NCBI GenBank assembly: GCA_016937215.1
Contig: JAFGWI010000097.1
Location: forward strand, 1 to 39,471
Source: Spirochaetales bacterium
GTDB taxonomy: Bacteria; Spirochaetota; Spirochaetia; SZUA-6; JAFGRV01
Length of the DNA: 39,471 bases
Direction of reading: 5' to 3'
In this document: one piece after another, positions 17,294 to 27,500 of the stretch
Layout of the letters: every line of letters starts with the position of its first letter
Position numbering within the stretch: position 1 is the first letter of the stretch
Translations under genes and position numbers: made by a program
Notes under the pieces: generated by a model
Database searches by the model: none
Seen by the model: the letters and a program-made list of their open reading frames with translations, nothing else
What the model was told of the DNA's origin: nothing

Positions 17294-17947
17294 ATGAAAA
17301 GTAAATATTTCTTGATTATTTCTATAATAACTATCATGTTATTCAGTTTCAGTTGTGTGTCTCAGGATACTTCTGAAAAAGGTACAACCCCGAAGGAGAC
17401 TGGTTCCCAGGTTAAAACCATCGAACAGGAAAAACCTGAGACTACTATAACCGATTCTGTGGTTGAACAACCTGTGGATAGTGCCAAAACTGAACCAACA
17501 GCCGAACCAAAGAAAGAAGTAAAAGTGCCTTCTGCTGGCACGGCCTTTTTTTCGCCCAATAAATTGACAACAAAACTTGGCGATGTGGTCACCGCCAATA
17601 TTCATCTCCATTCAGGCGACCAGAAAGTGGCAGCTTATGGTTTTTCTGTTATCTATGACAGTCAGATCCTTGAATTACAAAAAGACAAGGGAAAAGAAGG
17701 CTTTGAAGCCGGGCCCGATGGTTTTATTGCTGTTACTAATACGCAAAAACCTGGTGAAGCGATTGCGGCTGGTTTTGATGTGAATGGCAAAGGTCCGGGG
17801 TCAAACCTGGATTTTTTAAGGGTATATTTTAAAAGCAAAGCCAAGGGGACAACAGCATGTGAAGTGGTTGTTAACAACCTTAATGATGAAAAAGCCGGTG
17901 AAATCGGCAGTTTTGCCGGCGGAACCTTGGAAATTGTGATCCAATAA
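17294..17947 (+). CDS. Cohesin-domain-like lipoprotein, first of a tandem pair
   Basis: This 217-aa protein has a signal peptide with a relaxed lipobox (S-F-S-C, Cys21). A T/E/K/P-rich linker covers about residues 22-80, and one cohesin-like beta-sandwich about residues 82-217. The domain shows 'L-G-D-V-V-T-A-N-I', 'A-A-Y-G-F-S-V-I-Y-D' and 'I-A-A-G-F-D-V-N-G-K-G-P', typical of type I/II cohesin folds that bind dockerins or act as general binding modules. No dockerin is encoded in the window. The ribosome site GAAAGGAC precedes the ATG. The gene 42 nt downstream encodes a paralogue of the same domain, so the pair arose by duplication. Confidence 0.8.
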   Translation: MKSKYFLIISIITIMLFSFSCVSQDTSEKGTTPKETGSQVKTIEQEKPETTITDSVVEQPVDSAKTEPTAEPKKEVKVPSAGTAFFSPNKLTTKLGDVVTANIHLHSGDQKVAAYGFSVIYDSQILELQKDKGKEGFEAGPDGFIAVTNTQKPGEAIAAGFDVNGKGPGSNLDFLRVYFKSKAKGTTACEVVVNNLNDEKAGEIGSFAGGTLEIVIQ

Positions 17948-17989
17948 GTTTGGAATATCATCAATATGAAATAGAGAAAGGATTCAAAG

Positions 17990-18532
17990 ATGAAACAAAA
18001 GGGTTTAATTTTATTTTCAGTTGTTATTACAGTTATGTTATTATTCAGTTGTGGAGGAGGAACCTCTTCTAAGCCTGCTAAAGCAACACCTTTACCCGCA
18101 TCGGAAATTGAGCCCGGTGCAGGTGAAATGTGGCTAGGCGATGTCGATGGCACTGCTACGGCCGGGGGAACCTTTACAACCAAGTTATATATTAATACAG
18201 GTAAGCAAAAAATTGCCGCTTACGGTGTTTATGTTTATTATGATGATACTATGATGACAATTGATACAGCTATTGGGAATGCGGGTATTTCCGAGGGTAC
18301 CGATGGTTTTGTGGCTGCTGTCAATCCCAATGAACCGGGTCGTGTGATGATCAGTGGTTTTGATGTTTATGGCAAAGGTCCTGGCAAGGAATTGCATTTG
18401 GCGACAATCAACTGGAAGGCAAAAAAAGCCGGAAAAACCGATTTGCGTGTGGAGGTTGATAAACTCACTGATGAAACAACTATCGATGTTGGAAATCCAA
18501 TCGGAAAATCAACATCAATCACGATTAATTAG
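17990..18532 (+). CDS. Cohesin-domain-like lipoprotein, second of a tandem pair
   Basis: This 180-aa lipoprotein (L-F-S-C, Cys21, followed by G-G-G) has a shorter linker than its neighbour and the same cohesin-like domain. Aligned motifs are 'I-A-A-Y-G-V-Y-V-Y-Y-D', 'E-G-T-D-G-F-V-A-A-V-N' and 'I-S-G-F-D-V-Y-G-K-G-P-G'. The shared 'G-F-D-V-x-G-K-G-P-G' and 'D-G-F-x-A-V' segments make paralogy clear. AGAAAGGA lies about 10 nt before the start. The first gene's promoter probably drives both, and a hairpin terminator follows. The role is probably binding at the cell surface; the partner is unknown. Confidence 0.8.
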   Translation: MKQKGLILFSVVITVMLLFSCGGGTSSKPAKATPLPASEIEPGAGEMWLGDVDGTATAGGTFTTKLYINTGKQKIAAYGVYVYYDDTMMTIDTAIGNAGISEGTDGFVAAVNPNEPGRVMISGFDVYGKGPGKELHLATINWKAKKAGKTDLRVEVDKLTDETTIDVGNPIGKSTSITIN

Positions 18533-18589
18533 TTCAAACCTCATAATGGCAGAAAAAAGGATTCACATCTCTAAATAATCATTAAAAAC

Positions 18590-18635
18590 AGGGAACCATT
18601 CTTGACCTTCAATGGCTGGTTCCCTATATTTTTTA
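18590..18635 (+). terminator. Rho-independent terminator after the cohesin-like pair
   Basis: A 9-bp stem (AGGGAACCA / TGGTTCCCT, with inner ATT/AAT pairs) is followed by ATATTTTTTA, 58 nt after the stop codon. Confidence 0.85.
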
Positions 18636-18906
18636 TCAAGCAATTTACATATCATTATCATTTTTACAAACTGAAAGAAAATATCCGTCCGAGTAAGCAA
18701 TAAATTGTGATCATTATTCGTCTTAGAAGTATAATTAGTTTACTTGAGTGGGCTGTAAGACTGGGCTGTCGCCATTTATTGCTTCGAGCTTCTTGTGAAA
18801 ATCAGGATATTAGCATTAAGCTCAATAAAGCCCTATTTAATATGATCGGATCTCCTTCTCTGCTTTTAGCTCTGGGATATTTGATTCTGATAATAAAGGA
18901 AAAATC

Positions 18907-20664
18907 ATGCTATCGTTAATAAAATTATTTCGATTTTTAAACAAATATAAAGGCAGTTTGATATTTTCGATCTGTTTGCTTTTTGTTTCGACCTTGCTCA
19001 CCCTGGTTCAGCCAAGAATGGTTCAGATTGTTGTTGATGAGGGGATTAAGCAGAAGGAAATGGCGACAATCCTTTTATGGGGCGGAGGAATTGTTCTGGC
19101 TGCTATTTTCAGCAGTCTGATCAATTTCGGATCAGGCTATCTTTTAATTAAATCCTCCCATGGTATGGCTTATGATTTACGCGGAACTCTTTTTAAAAAG
19201 GTTTTTTCGTTTAGTTTTCAGAATCTGGATAAATTTCGGACAGGTGAATTAATGGTGAGAATTAATTCCGATGTGAACACGATTATGATGTTTGTTCGTA
19301 TGGGTTTTTTCATGATTATTCAGTCCCTTGTGATGATTATCGGTTCACTCCTGCTTATGTATAGCTCTGATCCTGGTTTGGCGAGTATCATGGCTGTTAT
19401 TATGCCCTCTGTATTGGTTGTGTTTCTTGTTATCGCGACTTTGGTAAGGCCGGTATTTCTGAAGATGCGGAAAAAACTCGATGAACTCAATAATGTGCTT
19501 CAGGAAAACCTTGCCGGTGCCAGTTTGGTAAAGGCTTTTGTTCAGAAAAAACAGGAAATTAAGAAATTCAATGTGAAGAACAAGGGCTTTTATGAGATTT
19601 CGCTCAAGATCGGTACATTGATGTCTTTGTTGTTTCCCTTGCTTTTTCTGATCGGGCAAGTCACCATGGCCCTTGTTGTAATGATAGGTGGACAGAGAGC
19701 CATTAATGCTCTTCTGGTTCCAGGTGTTCCCGGGATTACTGTAGGGCAATTGCTTGAGTTCAACAATTATGCCATGATGGCGATGTTCCCTATTCTTATG
19801 CTGGGGATGGTTTTGAATTTTGTTTCGATGGCAGCAGCTTCAGCTGAACGAATCTTTGAATTACTTAATGAACAGCCTGCTATTACTGAAAAAGCGGGTG
19901 CTGTGAGGAAAGAAAAATTAAACGGTGATATTGCCTTTGTTAACGCAAGCTTTCGATACGGTCATGGTGAAATGGCTGTATCCGATTTTTCTATGGAAAT
20001 TAAATCTGGTGAGAAAATAGGTATTATCGGTCCAACCGGCGCGGGAAAATCATCTCTTGCCTATTTAATTCCCCGATTTTATGATGTGAACTATGGGTCT
20101 GTTTTGATTGATGGTGAAAATGTTAGGGATTATAGTTTATCAAGTTTGAGGCGTTCGATTGCTTATGTTTTGCAGGAATCGACACTCTTTGCTGGAACAA
20201 TCAAGGAGAATCTGCTTTTTGTGAATCCCGATGCCAGTGATAATGAGCTGTGGGAAGCTCTTAATCTTGCCCAGGCCGCGGATTTTGTTAAGGAAAAAGA
20301 GAATCAGCTGGAGGAAGTCATAGGCGAAAAGGGAGTAGGGCTTTCTGGAGGGCAACGCCAGCGTTTGGCTATAGCTCGGGCGATACTCTCGAACCCGGAT
20401 ATTCTGATACTCGATGATGTGACTTCCAGTCTGGATTTGGAAACCGAAAGCAAGGTAATAGATGGTATATATGAAAAACTCCCTGATTGCACTATCATCA
20501 TTATTAGCCAGAAAATAAATGCTGTCCGTTCTGCTGACAGAATTATTGTAATGAAAGATGGAAAATGTCAGGAAAAAGGAACTCATCAGGAATTACTTAA
20601 AATTAAAGGAATCTACAAAGAGATTTTTAATACGCAAGTCGCGCAAGACCAAGGAGTGGCCTAA
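18907..20664 (+). CDS. ABC exporter subunit with degenerate ATP site (half of heterodimer)
   Basis: This 585-aa half-transporter has six N-terminal membrane helices (about residues 15-310) and a C-terminal nucleotide-binding domain. Walker A is G-P-T-G-A-G-K-S (about 375) and the signature L-S-G-G-Q is intact (about 478). The Walker B region reads I-L-D-D-V-T-S, with Asp in place of the catalytic Glu, and the H-loop reads I-S-Q-K, with Gln in place of the switch His. These are the marks of the non-hydrolysing half of heterodimeric exporters such as LmrCD or TM287/288, which export drugs, lipids or peptides. AAGGA precedes the ATG. The stop overlaps the next start (TAATG). The substrate is unknown. 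Confidence 0.92.
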   Translation: MLSLIKLFRFLNKYKGSLIFSICLLFVSTLLTLVQPRMVQIVVDEGIKQKEMATILLWGGGIVLAAIFSSLINFGSGYLLIKSSHGMAYDLRGTLFKKVFSFSFQNLDKFRTGELMVRINSDVNTIMMFVRMGFFMIIQSLVMIIGSLLLMYSSDPGLASIMAVIMPSVLVVFLVIATLVRPVFLKMRKKLDELNNVLQENLAGASLVKAFVQKKQEIKKFNVKNKGFYEISLKIGTLMSLLFPLLFLIGQVTMALVVMIGGQRAINALLVPGVPGITVGQLLEFNNYAMMAMFPILMLGMVLNFVSMAAASAERIFELLNEQPAITEKAGAVRKEKLNGDIAFVNASFRYGHGEMAVSDFSMEIKSGEKIGIIGPTGAGKSSLAYLIPRFYDVNYGSVLIDGENVRDYSLSSLRRSIAYVLQESTLFAGTIKENLLFVNPDASDNELWEALNLAQAADFVKEKENQLEEVIGEKGVGLSGGQRQRLAIARAILSNPDILILDDVTSSLDLETESKVIDGIYEKLPDCTIIIISQKINAVRSADRIIVMKDGKCQEKGTHQELLKIKGIYKEIFNTQVAQDQGVA

Positions 20665-22514
20665 TGTCGGAAAATCGTAGTAATTCAAGGCCCATTGGGC
20701 AAGGAATGGGCCGCGGGCCCGGTCATCATGCTTCTTTTGAGAAAGCAAAGGACTCAAAAAGGGCGTTTAAGGGACTGCTTTCATATATTGGTCAAAGAAA
20801 AATCATCATCCTGATTGCTTCATTTTTTTTAATGGGAAGTGTTATTCTGAAAGCACTTACACCGGCTATGATAGGTGACGCGATCGATTTATATATTATT
20901 AAAAATCCGAGTTTAGACCAATTTACATTGCAAATGAGCCTGGTTATTGTGTTGTTACTGATCTCCTGGGGCGTTGAAGCCATAGGCGGTTTTTTAATAA
21001 TAAGGCTCTCCAATCAGATAATTTTCAAATTACGTGAAAACAGTTTTGCCCATATTCAAGGTCTATCCATGGGATATTTTAACCGCACCGGTATTGGTGA
21101 TCTTATTTCCCGTATGACCAACGACATGGAAATGATTTACAATGCAATGTCAAACGGGATAAGCAGTATTGTAAACGGGATTTTTACAATGATCAGTATT
21201 CTTATCGCCATGTTTATCAGAAGCTGGAGTTTAACGCTGATTGTTCTGGCCATTTTACCTGTGCTGCTTTTTTTAACCAGTTTGATAGGCAAACTGGTTA
21301 AAGATGCTTTTCAGAAAAACCAAAAGGCTGTTGGCGCTTTGAGTGGTCATATCCAGGAATCCATTACAGGTATCAAAGTTATTCAAAGTTTTAATAAAGA
21401 AGAAAAAACAATCGATGATTTTAATCAGAAAAATAACGATGTTCGCCGCATTGGCATCCGATCCCAATTCCTGAGCCACGCTTTTATGCCGATCATGTTT
21501 CTGGCAACTGCCTTGAGTTTGGCTCTCTTGATTACCTTTGGCGGTGTTTTGGCTATATATTTCCCTGCTGTTTTTAGCATCGGCCTCATCACATCATTTA
21601 TTATTTACGCGCAGCGGTTTTTCGAGCCCATTCGTCAGATGACAAATATCTACAATATTTTTCAATCGGCTTTAGCCGGGGCTGAGCGTGTTTTTGAAGT
21701 TCTGGAAACTAAAGCTGAAATCAAATCTAGTCTCGAGTCAAAAAACATAAAAAACTTCAGAGGTGATGTTGAGTTTAAGGATGTTCATTTCTGGTATGAG
21801 GAAAATAAACCAGTTTTGGAGAATGTCGGTTTTTTCATAGAAGCCGGAAAAAATATTGCCATTGTCGGACCAACAGGAGCCGGAAAAACCACAATTATCA
21901 ATTTGCTTACCCGTTTTTATGATATACAAAAAGGTGAGATTAGTATCGACGGGGTGAATATTAAGGATATGGATCTGGATTATCTTAGAAATCAGATGGG
22001 TATTGTTTTGCAGGAACCCTTCTTTTTTGCCACAACGATAATGGAAAATTTAAAATATGGTAGACCTGCCGCCTCTGACGAAGAAGTATTTGAAGCAGCC
22101 AAGCTTGCCGAGGCCCATAATTTTATACGGCGCCTTCCGGAAGGGTATAACACTCAACTCAGCGAGCGAGGAATGAATTTGTCACAAGGCGAACGTCAGC
22201 TTCTGGCTATAGCAAGGGTGATTCTTAAAGATCCCAAAATCCTCATTCTCGATGAAGCTACCTCAAGCATCGATTCGCTGACCGAAGTTCATATTCAAAA
22301 AGCCCTGCTGTCTCTGATGAAGAATCGAACCAGCTTTATTATAGCTCACCGTTTGTCGACCATAAAGAACGCGCACAAGGTTGTAGTGGTTCACGACAAA
22401 CATATTATCGAAGAAGGGACGCATCAATCCCTGATGAATGCCAAAGGCTTTTATTATCGACTTTATTCATTGCAATTTCAGAAATCCGAAATTACCGAAG
22501 ACATGTCGATTTAA
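20664..22514 (+). CDS. ABC exporter subunit with catalytic ATP site (partner half)
   Basis: This 616-aa half-transporter has a glycine/arginine-rich cytoplasmic N-terminus (about 30 residues), six membrane helices and a full catalytic nucleotide-binding domain. Walker A is G-P-T-G-A-G-K-T (about 402), Walker B ends L-D-E-A-T-S-S, and the switch region is I-I-A-H-R-L-S-T. Its own signature is off-consensus (L-S-Q-G-E). In a heterodimer that signature would face the degenerate site of the first subunit, so one composite site is dead and one active. Translation is coupled to the first gene through TAATG. A repeat copy begins 22 nt after the stop and may serve as the operon's 3' end. Confidence 0.93.
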   Translation: MSENRSNSRPIGQGMGRGPGHHASFEKAKDSKRAFKGLLSYIGQRKIIILIASFFLMGSVILKALTPAMIGDAIDLYIIKNPSLDQFTLQMSLVIVLLLISWGVEAIGGFLIIRLSNQIIFKLRENSFAHIQGLSMGYFNRTGIGDLISRMTNDMEMIYNAMSNGISSIVNGIFTMISILIAMFIRSWSLTLIVLAILPVLLFLTSLIGKLVKDAFQKNQKAVGALSGHIQESITGIKVIQSFNKEEKTIDDFNQKNNDVRRIGIRSQFLSHAFMPIMFLATALSLALLITFGGVLAIYFPAVFSIGLITSFIIYAQRFFEPIRQMTNIYNIFQSALAGAERVFEVLETKAEIKSSLESKNIKNFRGDVEFKDVHFWYEENKPVLENVGFFIEAGKNIAIVGPTGAGKTTIINLLTRFYDIQKGEISIDGVNIKDMDLDYLRNQMGIVLQEPFFFATTIMENLKYGRPAASDEEVFEAAKLAEAHNFIRRLPEGYNTQLSERGMNLSQGERQLLAIARVILKDPKILILDEATSSIDSLTEVHIQKALLSLMKNRTSFIIAHRLSTIKNAHKVVVVHDKHIIEEGTHQSLMNAKGFYYRLYSLQFQKSEITEDMSI

Positions 22515-22536
22515 AAGTAATAGCTATTATTTATTC

Positions 22537-22743
22537 GGGCGTTGCCCTGGCACATTCCTTCGGAGATATGCCAGGGCCGGGCTTTCCGCCACTCCGCTTT
22601 CGCTCCGAAGGTTTTTGGTGCTGGTCACAAATGCTACGCATTTGTTGCTCGCACATGCGTCCTGGCTGGAAATTATCCACGCAAAAACGCTTTGATTTGA
22701 CATTTTTCAAAAAATGTCAAATCATGGCTTCAATCCCTAACGC
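22537..22743 (+). repeat. Structured repeat element, copy E5 (full, long arm 2)
   Basis: The copy runs GGGCGTTGCC to CAATCCCTAACGC. Arm 1 is a perfect stem (CCCTGGCA / TGCCAGGG). Arm 2 is enlarged: an outer TTTTTG / CAAAAA pair encloses an extra hairpin CAAATGC TAC GCATTTG plus an AAATTAT motif. Arm 3 is a 14-bp hairpin (GATTTGACA with a TTTTTCAAAAA apex). The linkers GCCACTCCGCTTTCGCTCC and CATGGCTTCAATCC are conserved. Confidence 0.88.
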
Positions 22744-22785
22744 AATTTAACATCGAGCGGCTTGCTTATTCATCCTTAATAAAAA

Positions 22786-23424
22786 TTAGGCATAAAGATC
22801 GATGATGGGAGATTCAGCATCACTCATTAGCTGAAAGCCTGAGGCTTTGTAGGCTCCAATGGCTTGAGATGTGGCTGAATCGGAATAATTGTTTTGATTT
22901 TCCTTGTTATCTGTTTCTTCATTTGATTCAAGATTTTTAGCGGCTTTGGTGTCGGTTTTAGCGGATTCTTCCATGGTCAAGCGGGCCAGTTCCATGCGGG
23001 CTAAGGCCTCCATCCGGCTCGCAGCCGCTGCGACCTGTCTGTCCTGAGCAGAGGGTTTGGCCGGAGCCAGGGCAGCTCGTCTGATAGCCTGCGCTTTTTG
23101 CAAAGTCGCCTGCGGGTCGCTGCTATCGGGCCCTGAGTCAATTCCGACTTCGCCTCCAATAGCGTATATTTTGCCGTCAGGTCCTTTTTGGTAAACAAAG
23201 GACGCTCCGCCATTGGCATAGCCCCCTGCGGCAGCAAGATGGGCGGCTTCATGAGCCCTGACTTCCTGATCCCTTCTTTGCAATTGCCTTATTATGGCCA
23301 TTTCCGAGAGGTCCCGTTTTACAGTGAGTTGTTTTTGCTTTTCTAATGATTTATCTTGATTTGCAGCAAGGAGGCGGGAATTTTCAAAGGAGTTTAAACT
23401 GTAAATTTGCCCTGTGTCTATCAA
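22786..23424 (-). CDS. SprA-related putative metalloprotease
   Basis: This 212-aa protein carries the SprA-related (putative metalloprotease) family core. The zinc-protease motif H-E-A-A-H is at residues 58-62, followed by G-G-Y-A-N-G-G-A-S-F-V-Y-Q, then Y-A-I-G-G-E-V-G-I-D and A-L-A-P-A-K-P-S-A-Q-D. The C-terminal 60 residues are low-complexity and K/E/N-rich. There is no signal peptide. The start is uncertain. A TTG at 23424 opens the frame but its nearest GGGGAG is 17 nt away. The same GGGGAG lies 8 nt before an in-frame ATT slightly upstream, which would be a rare start codon. Proteolysis has not, to my knowledge, been shown for this family. Confidence 0.82.
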   Translation of the reverse strand: MIDTGQIYSLNSFENSRLLAANQDKSLEKQKQLTVKRDLSEMAIIRQLQRRDQEVRAHEAAHLAAAGGYANGGASFVYQKGPDGKIYAIGGEVGIDSGPDSSDPQATLQKAQAIRRAALAPAKPSAQDRQVAAAASRMEALARMELARLTMEESAKTDTKAAKNLESNEETDNKENQNNYSDSATSQAIGAYKASGFQLMSDAESPIIDLYA

Positions 23425-23530
23425 AACAAAAATTCATCTTTCTCCCCTTCCTTGTATAAATATATCATAAAAAAACATTTCCGGCAAGAATTTATGAAAT
23501 TACAAAATCACAACCCTTTAGTAGAAATAA

Positions 23531-24394
23531 TTAATTCAGCTGAATCAAATTGTTGTGCAGGGCATGAAAAATCCCGTCATTATCGTTGGACAATGTTGTA
23601 AAAGCGGCATATTTTTTCACTTTTTCCGAGGCATTTCCCATGGCAAATGAATGTTTGAAATGGGAAAGCATGTCTATATCCTGCAAGTCGTCGCCGAATA
23701 CAGCTACATGGTCGCTGGGTATATTGAATGTGTTAAGTATTTTTTTCAAACCTGTTAATTTATTGATCGAAGCATTCATGATCTGAATCACCCGTCCCTG
23801 ATCTGTCAGCAAAACGTTTACCTGTGGGAACAATATGAAAGCCTTGGCTGTGTTTGAGAATGCTGTCAAGGATGTTTCGGAGAAATCAGCAGCATCCTGG
23901 AAAAACTCGGTTTTCTCGGGATCTGTCAGGTAGAGAATTATTTTTATGATTTCCTGATCAAAGGATAGTGAAAAATCCTGAAGGTCTTTTCTATTTAGCC
24001 CCCATATTTTCAACTCATCATCGGTAAGCGGTTTATATAAGGCATGAATTTCATTTTTCAACTGCATGGCGCAATTACAGCGGTATTCAGTATGATTCAA
24101 TGCAGCGAGTAAAAAGTCCTGAAGCTGAGAATTCATGGTTATGGGAACATAATTTTTTTTGCCGGCAATTTTGGTGCAGCCACCATTATAAAAAACGCCA
24201 TCTCCCTGAATAATGGGCTCAAAGGAATGATCAATCGACAGCATTTGTTTTAGTCGAGGAGGGCGGGCTGTGGCTATAATTATTTTGATACCACGCTTCA
24301 TGCATTCCAAAAGAAAATTTCCGGTTCGAGGGCTTATCTGTTTTTCAGATGTCAGAAGGGTCCCGTCAAGATCTAAAATAATGGCCTTAATCAT
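23531..24394 (-). CDS. HAD hydrolase, Cof subfamily IIB (sugar-phosphatase-like)
   Basis: This cytoplasmic phosphatase of the Cof/YbiV type is 287 aa. The nucleophile motif D-L-D-G-T is at residues 8-12. Motif II is the T-A-R-P-P-R stretch near residue 42. A C2-type cap occupies about 80-200, and motif IV is F-G-D-D-L-Q-D-I-D-M-L in the C-terminal part. The Lys of motif III is probably in N-K-L-T-G-L-K-K. These enzymes dephosphorylate sugar phosphates or cofactors such as PLP or FMN; the substrate cannot be read here. It lies downstream of nrdJ on the same strand, but a terminator separates them, so it is likely a separate unit. No strong ribosome site is seen. Confidence 0.88.
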   Translation of the reverse strand: MIKAIILDLDGTLLTSEKQISPRTGNFLLECMKRGIKIIIATARPPRLKQMLSIDHSFEPIIQGDGVFYNGGCTKIAGKKNYVPITMNSQLQDFLLAALNHTEYRCNCAMQLKNEIHALYKPLTDDELKIWGLNRKDLQDFSLSFDQEIIKIILYLTDPEKTEFFQDAADFSETSLTAFSNTAKAFILFPQVNVLLTDQGRVIQIMNASINKLTGLKKILNTFNIPSDHVAVFGDDLQDIDMLSHFKHSFAMGNASEKVKKYAAFTTLSNDNDGIFHALHNNLIQLN

Positions 24395-24436
24395 GCAGTA
24401 GAATAAAGAGCCTTGCCGGTGATGTCAAGTTGGCTT

Positions 24437-24474
24437 AAAAAAGGCGAGTCCACAAATCTTGTTTACCCGCCTTT
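24437..24474 (-). terminator. Rho-independent terminator of nrdJ
   Basis: On the minus strand AAAGGCG pairs with CGCCTTT, with further inner pairs (ACAA/TTGT), and a T run follows. It lies about 40 nt past the nrdJ stop. Confidence 0.8.
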
Positions 24475-24511
24475 GAAGCGTCTTAGGGAAAAATGTTAAT
24501 ACAGTTCACTC

Positions 24512-27500
24512 TCATGAACACCCTGTGGTGGAACCGCAGGTTTCACATTTCAAACAGGTGCCGTTTCGAACTAGAGTAAAATGCCCGCATAAAGGACAAG
24601 GGTCGCCTTCATAGCCTTGCATTCGGGCAAGCTGGGCAACATTATCTGTGGTTTTTACAGGGACCTTTGGGTTTCCTTCCTGCCTGTCATCTGTGGCCGT
24701 GGATACAAGGTCTTCTGTTTTGACCTGGGCCAGATCATTTCGTTGAAGATAAGTAACAGCCAGATCGCGGAAGATAAAATCCAGCACACTGGTGGCCATT
24801 TTGATTTTATCATGTCCTGAAACAATACCATTGGGTTCAAAGCGGGTGAAGGTAAAAGCGTCCACATATTCTTTCAGCGGTACACCATATTGAAGCCCCA
24901 GGCTGATGGCGATGGCAAAGGAGTTTAAGAGTGAACGGAAAGCCGCGCCTTCCTTATACATGTCCAGGAATATTTCACCTAACTTGCCGTCCGCGTATTC
25001 TCCTGTGCGGAGGAAAATCGAATGTCCTCCTATACGCGCCTTCTGGGTATAGCCAGCACGCCGTGTTGGCAATGGTTTTCGATTGGATCGATCGCGTTTT
25101 TCAATGTATTCTTCTCCATTTTTTTTCTGTAACGCAGCTTTAACCAGTGATATCACCTGGTTTTGCGCACCTTCTTCACCAGGAGCCAGAGCAGACAATG
25201 GTTGTGACAGTTTGGAACCGTCTCGGTAAATGGAAATTGATTTCAGTGCCAGTTTCCATGAAGTAAAATAGGCATTTTTTACGTCTTCGATGGTTGAACC
25301 AGCCGGCATGTTAATGGTTTTGGAAATCGCGCCGCTGATAAAGGGCTGTACCGCTGCCATCATTTTAATGTGAGCCATCCAATGGATGCATCGTGTACCG
25401 GTTTTGCCGGAAATACTGGCTGTATCAAAAACATCATAGTGTTCTTTCTGCAAATGGGGAGCGCCTTCTGTTGTCATGCGGCCGCAGGCGTGGAGGTCTG
25501 CCTTGTAAATTTCTTCTTCGGAAAAGCCAAGGTAGCGAAGCAAATCAAATTGGGGCAATTGGACCAAATTTCCGGGAATCTTCAGGTCCTTTTCCAGAAA
25601 ATCGGAGCCCAGAATGTAGGGGTTGAAAGCCATGGAAATAGAGAAGGCCCGTTTCAGATTATCTTCCACCTTTGTGAGGGCCTCATCTGTAAAACCCTTT
25701 TGCTTTAAATTTTCATAGGCAATGGCCGGCGAGCCCTTTAAAGTGCCGTGTCCCAGGCAGAAATGGATGATATCTTTGATTTGATTTTCATCATAACCCA
25801 GGGCTTTCAAAGCCGGCGGCAAAGAAGAATTGATGATTTTAAAACTGCCGCCGCCGGCCAGTTTCTTGAACTTTACCAGTGCGAAATCCGGTTCAACACC
25901 AGTGGTATCACAATCCATGAGCAATCCGATGGTGCCAGTGGGCGCGATGGCTGTTACCTGGGCGTTTCGAAATCCAAGCTTCTCGCCGCTTTCAAGTGCC
26001 TTGTCCCACACAAGCCGGGCTGTATTCAGAAATTTCTTTGGGGTCAAAGCCGCGTCCAGTCCGACAGGTGTGACCTCTAGGTTTTCATATTCTTCAACCG
26101 GAGTGTTATAAGCTGCCCGCCTGTGATTACGGATCACCCTAAGCATGGCCTCTTTGTTCTCAGAGTATTTTTTGAATGGTCCCAAGCGCCCAGCCATTTG
26201 GCTGGAGACCCAATAGGCCTCGCCTGACAAAATGGATGAAAGCGCAGCTGAAATGGCACGGCCCAGTTCGGAATCATAGGCAATGCCCATGACCATGAGA
26301 AGGGTCCCCAGATTGGCAAAACCCAATCCAAGGGTTCTGTATTCAAAGCTTTTTTGAGCAATGGCCGGGCTGGGAAATTGGGCCATGAGCACACTGATTT
26401 CAAGAACCATGGTCCAGAGATCAATGGCATGAAGATACTCTTCAATTTTGAATTCCTGGTTTTCAATATCGTAAAACTTGATAAGATTCAATGAAGCCAG
26501 GTTGCAGGCTGTGTCATCAAGAAACATATACTCCGAACAGGGGTTTGATGCCCTTATTTCCCCGCCAGCCGGGCAGGTATTCCATTCATTGATGGTGCTG
26601 TGAAACTGGACCGCAGGGTCAGCACAATTCCAGGCGCTATAGGCCATGTTTTCCCATAATTCCCGTGCCTTGATTGTTTTATCATGGCCTTTATCTGTTC
26701 GGTTAACCAATGGCCATTCCAGATCATCTGTCAGGGCTTTCATGAAATCATTAGAGATGCGGATTGAATTGTTCGAGGCCTGTCCGCTGACAGTGGCGTA
26801 GGAATCGGAATCCCAGTCTGTGGAGTATTCTTCCATGGAAAATTCTTTACGTCCCTGGTCGGCCAGTTGCATCACTTTTAAAATAAAGGTTTCGGGAACA
26901 CCATCCTCGGTGGCTGCTAAAACCACCCGGGTCAATTCTTCCTGTACCTCAATATTGCCGGGCCGCTTTTTATAGCGGCTGTAAAGCGCCATAATCTTGT
27001 TAGCGTGCTTTTTGACCATTTTGCTGCCTGTAACCAAAGCAGCTACCTTGTTTTCTTCCTTTACTTTCCAGTCGATGTATTCAAGAATGTCTGGATGGTC
27101 AGAATCAAGGGTTACCATTTTAGCGGCCCGCCGAGTGGTCCCGCCGCTTTTAATGGCCGCGGCCGAACGGTCGGCAATTTTTAAAAAAGAAAGCAGGCCG
27201 GAGGAATAACCACCCCCGCTTAAGGGCTCGTCCTTGCCGCGAATGTATGAAAAATTGGACCCTGTGCCTGAGCCGTATTTAAAGAGCCTGGCTTCCCGTG
27301 TAATCAAATCCATGATACCGCCTTCATTCACCAGATTATCATCGATCGACAAAATGAAGCAGGCGTGTGGCTGGGGCCGTTCATAGGCGCTGGTGGATTT
27401 TTCCAGCTTCTCGGTTTTAGGATCAACATAAAAGTGCCCTTGCGGCGGGCCTTCAATCCCGTAAACCGCGTGCAGCCCTGTGTTAAACCATTGGGGAGAG

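Noticed and set aside
18707..18919. 70-aa GTG-started open frame just before the first ABC exporter gene
   Set aside because: No ribosome site, unremarkable composition, and it overlaps the exporter's start by 13 nt. It looks like a chance frame in the spacer.
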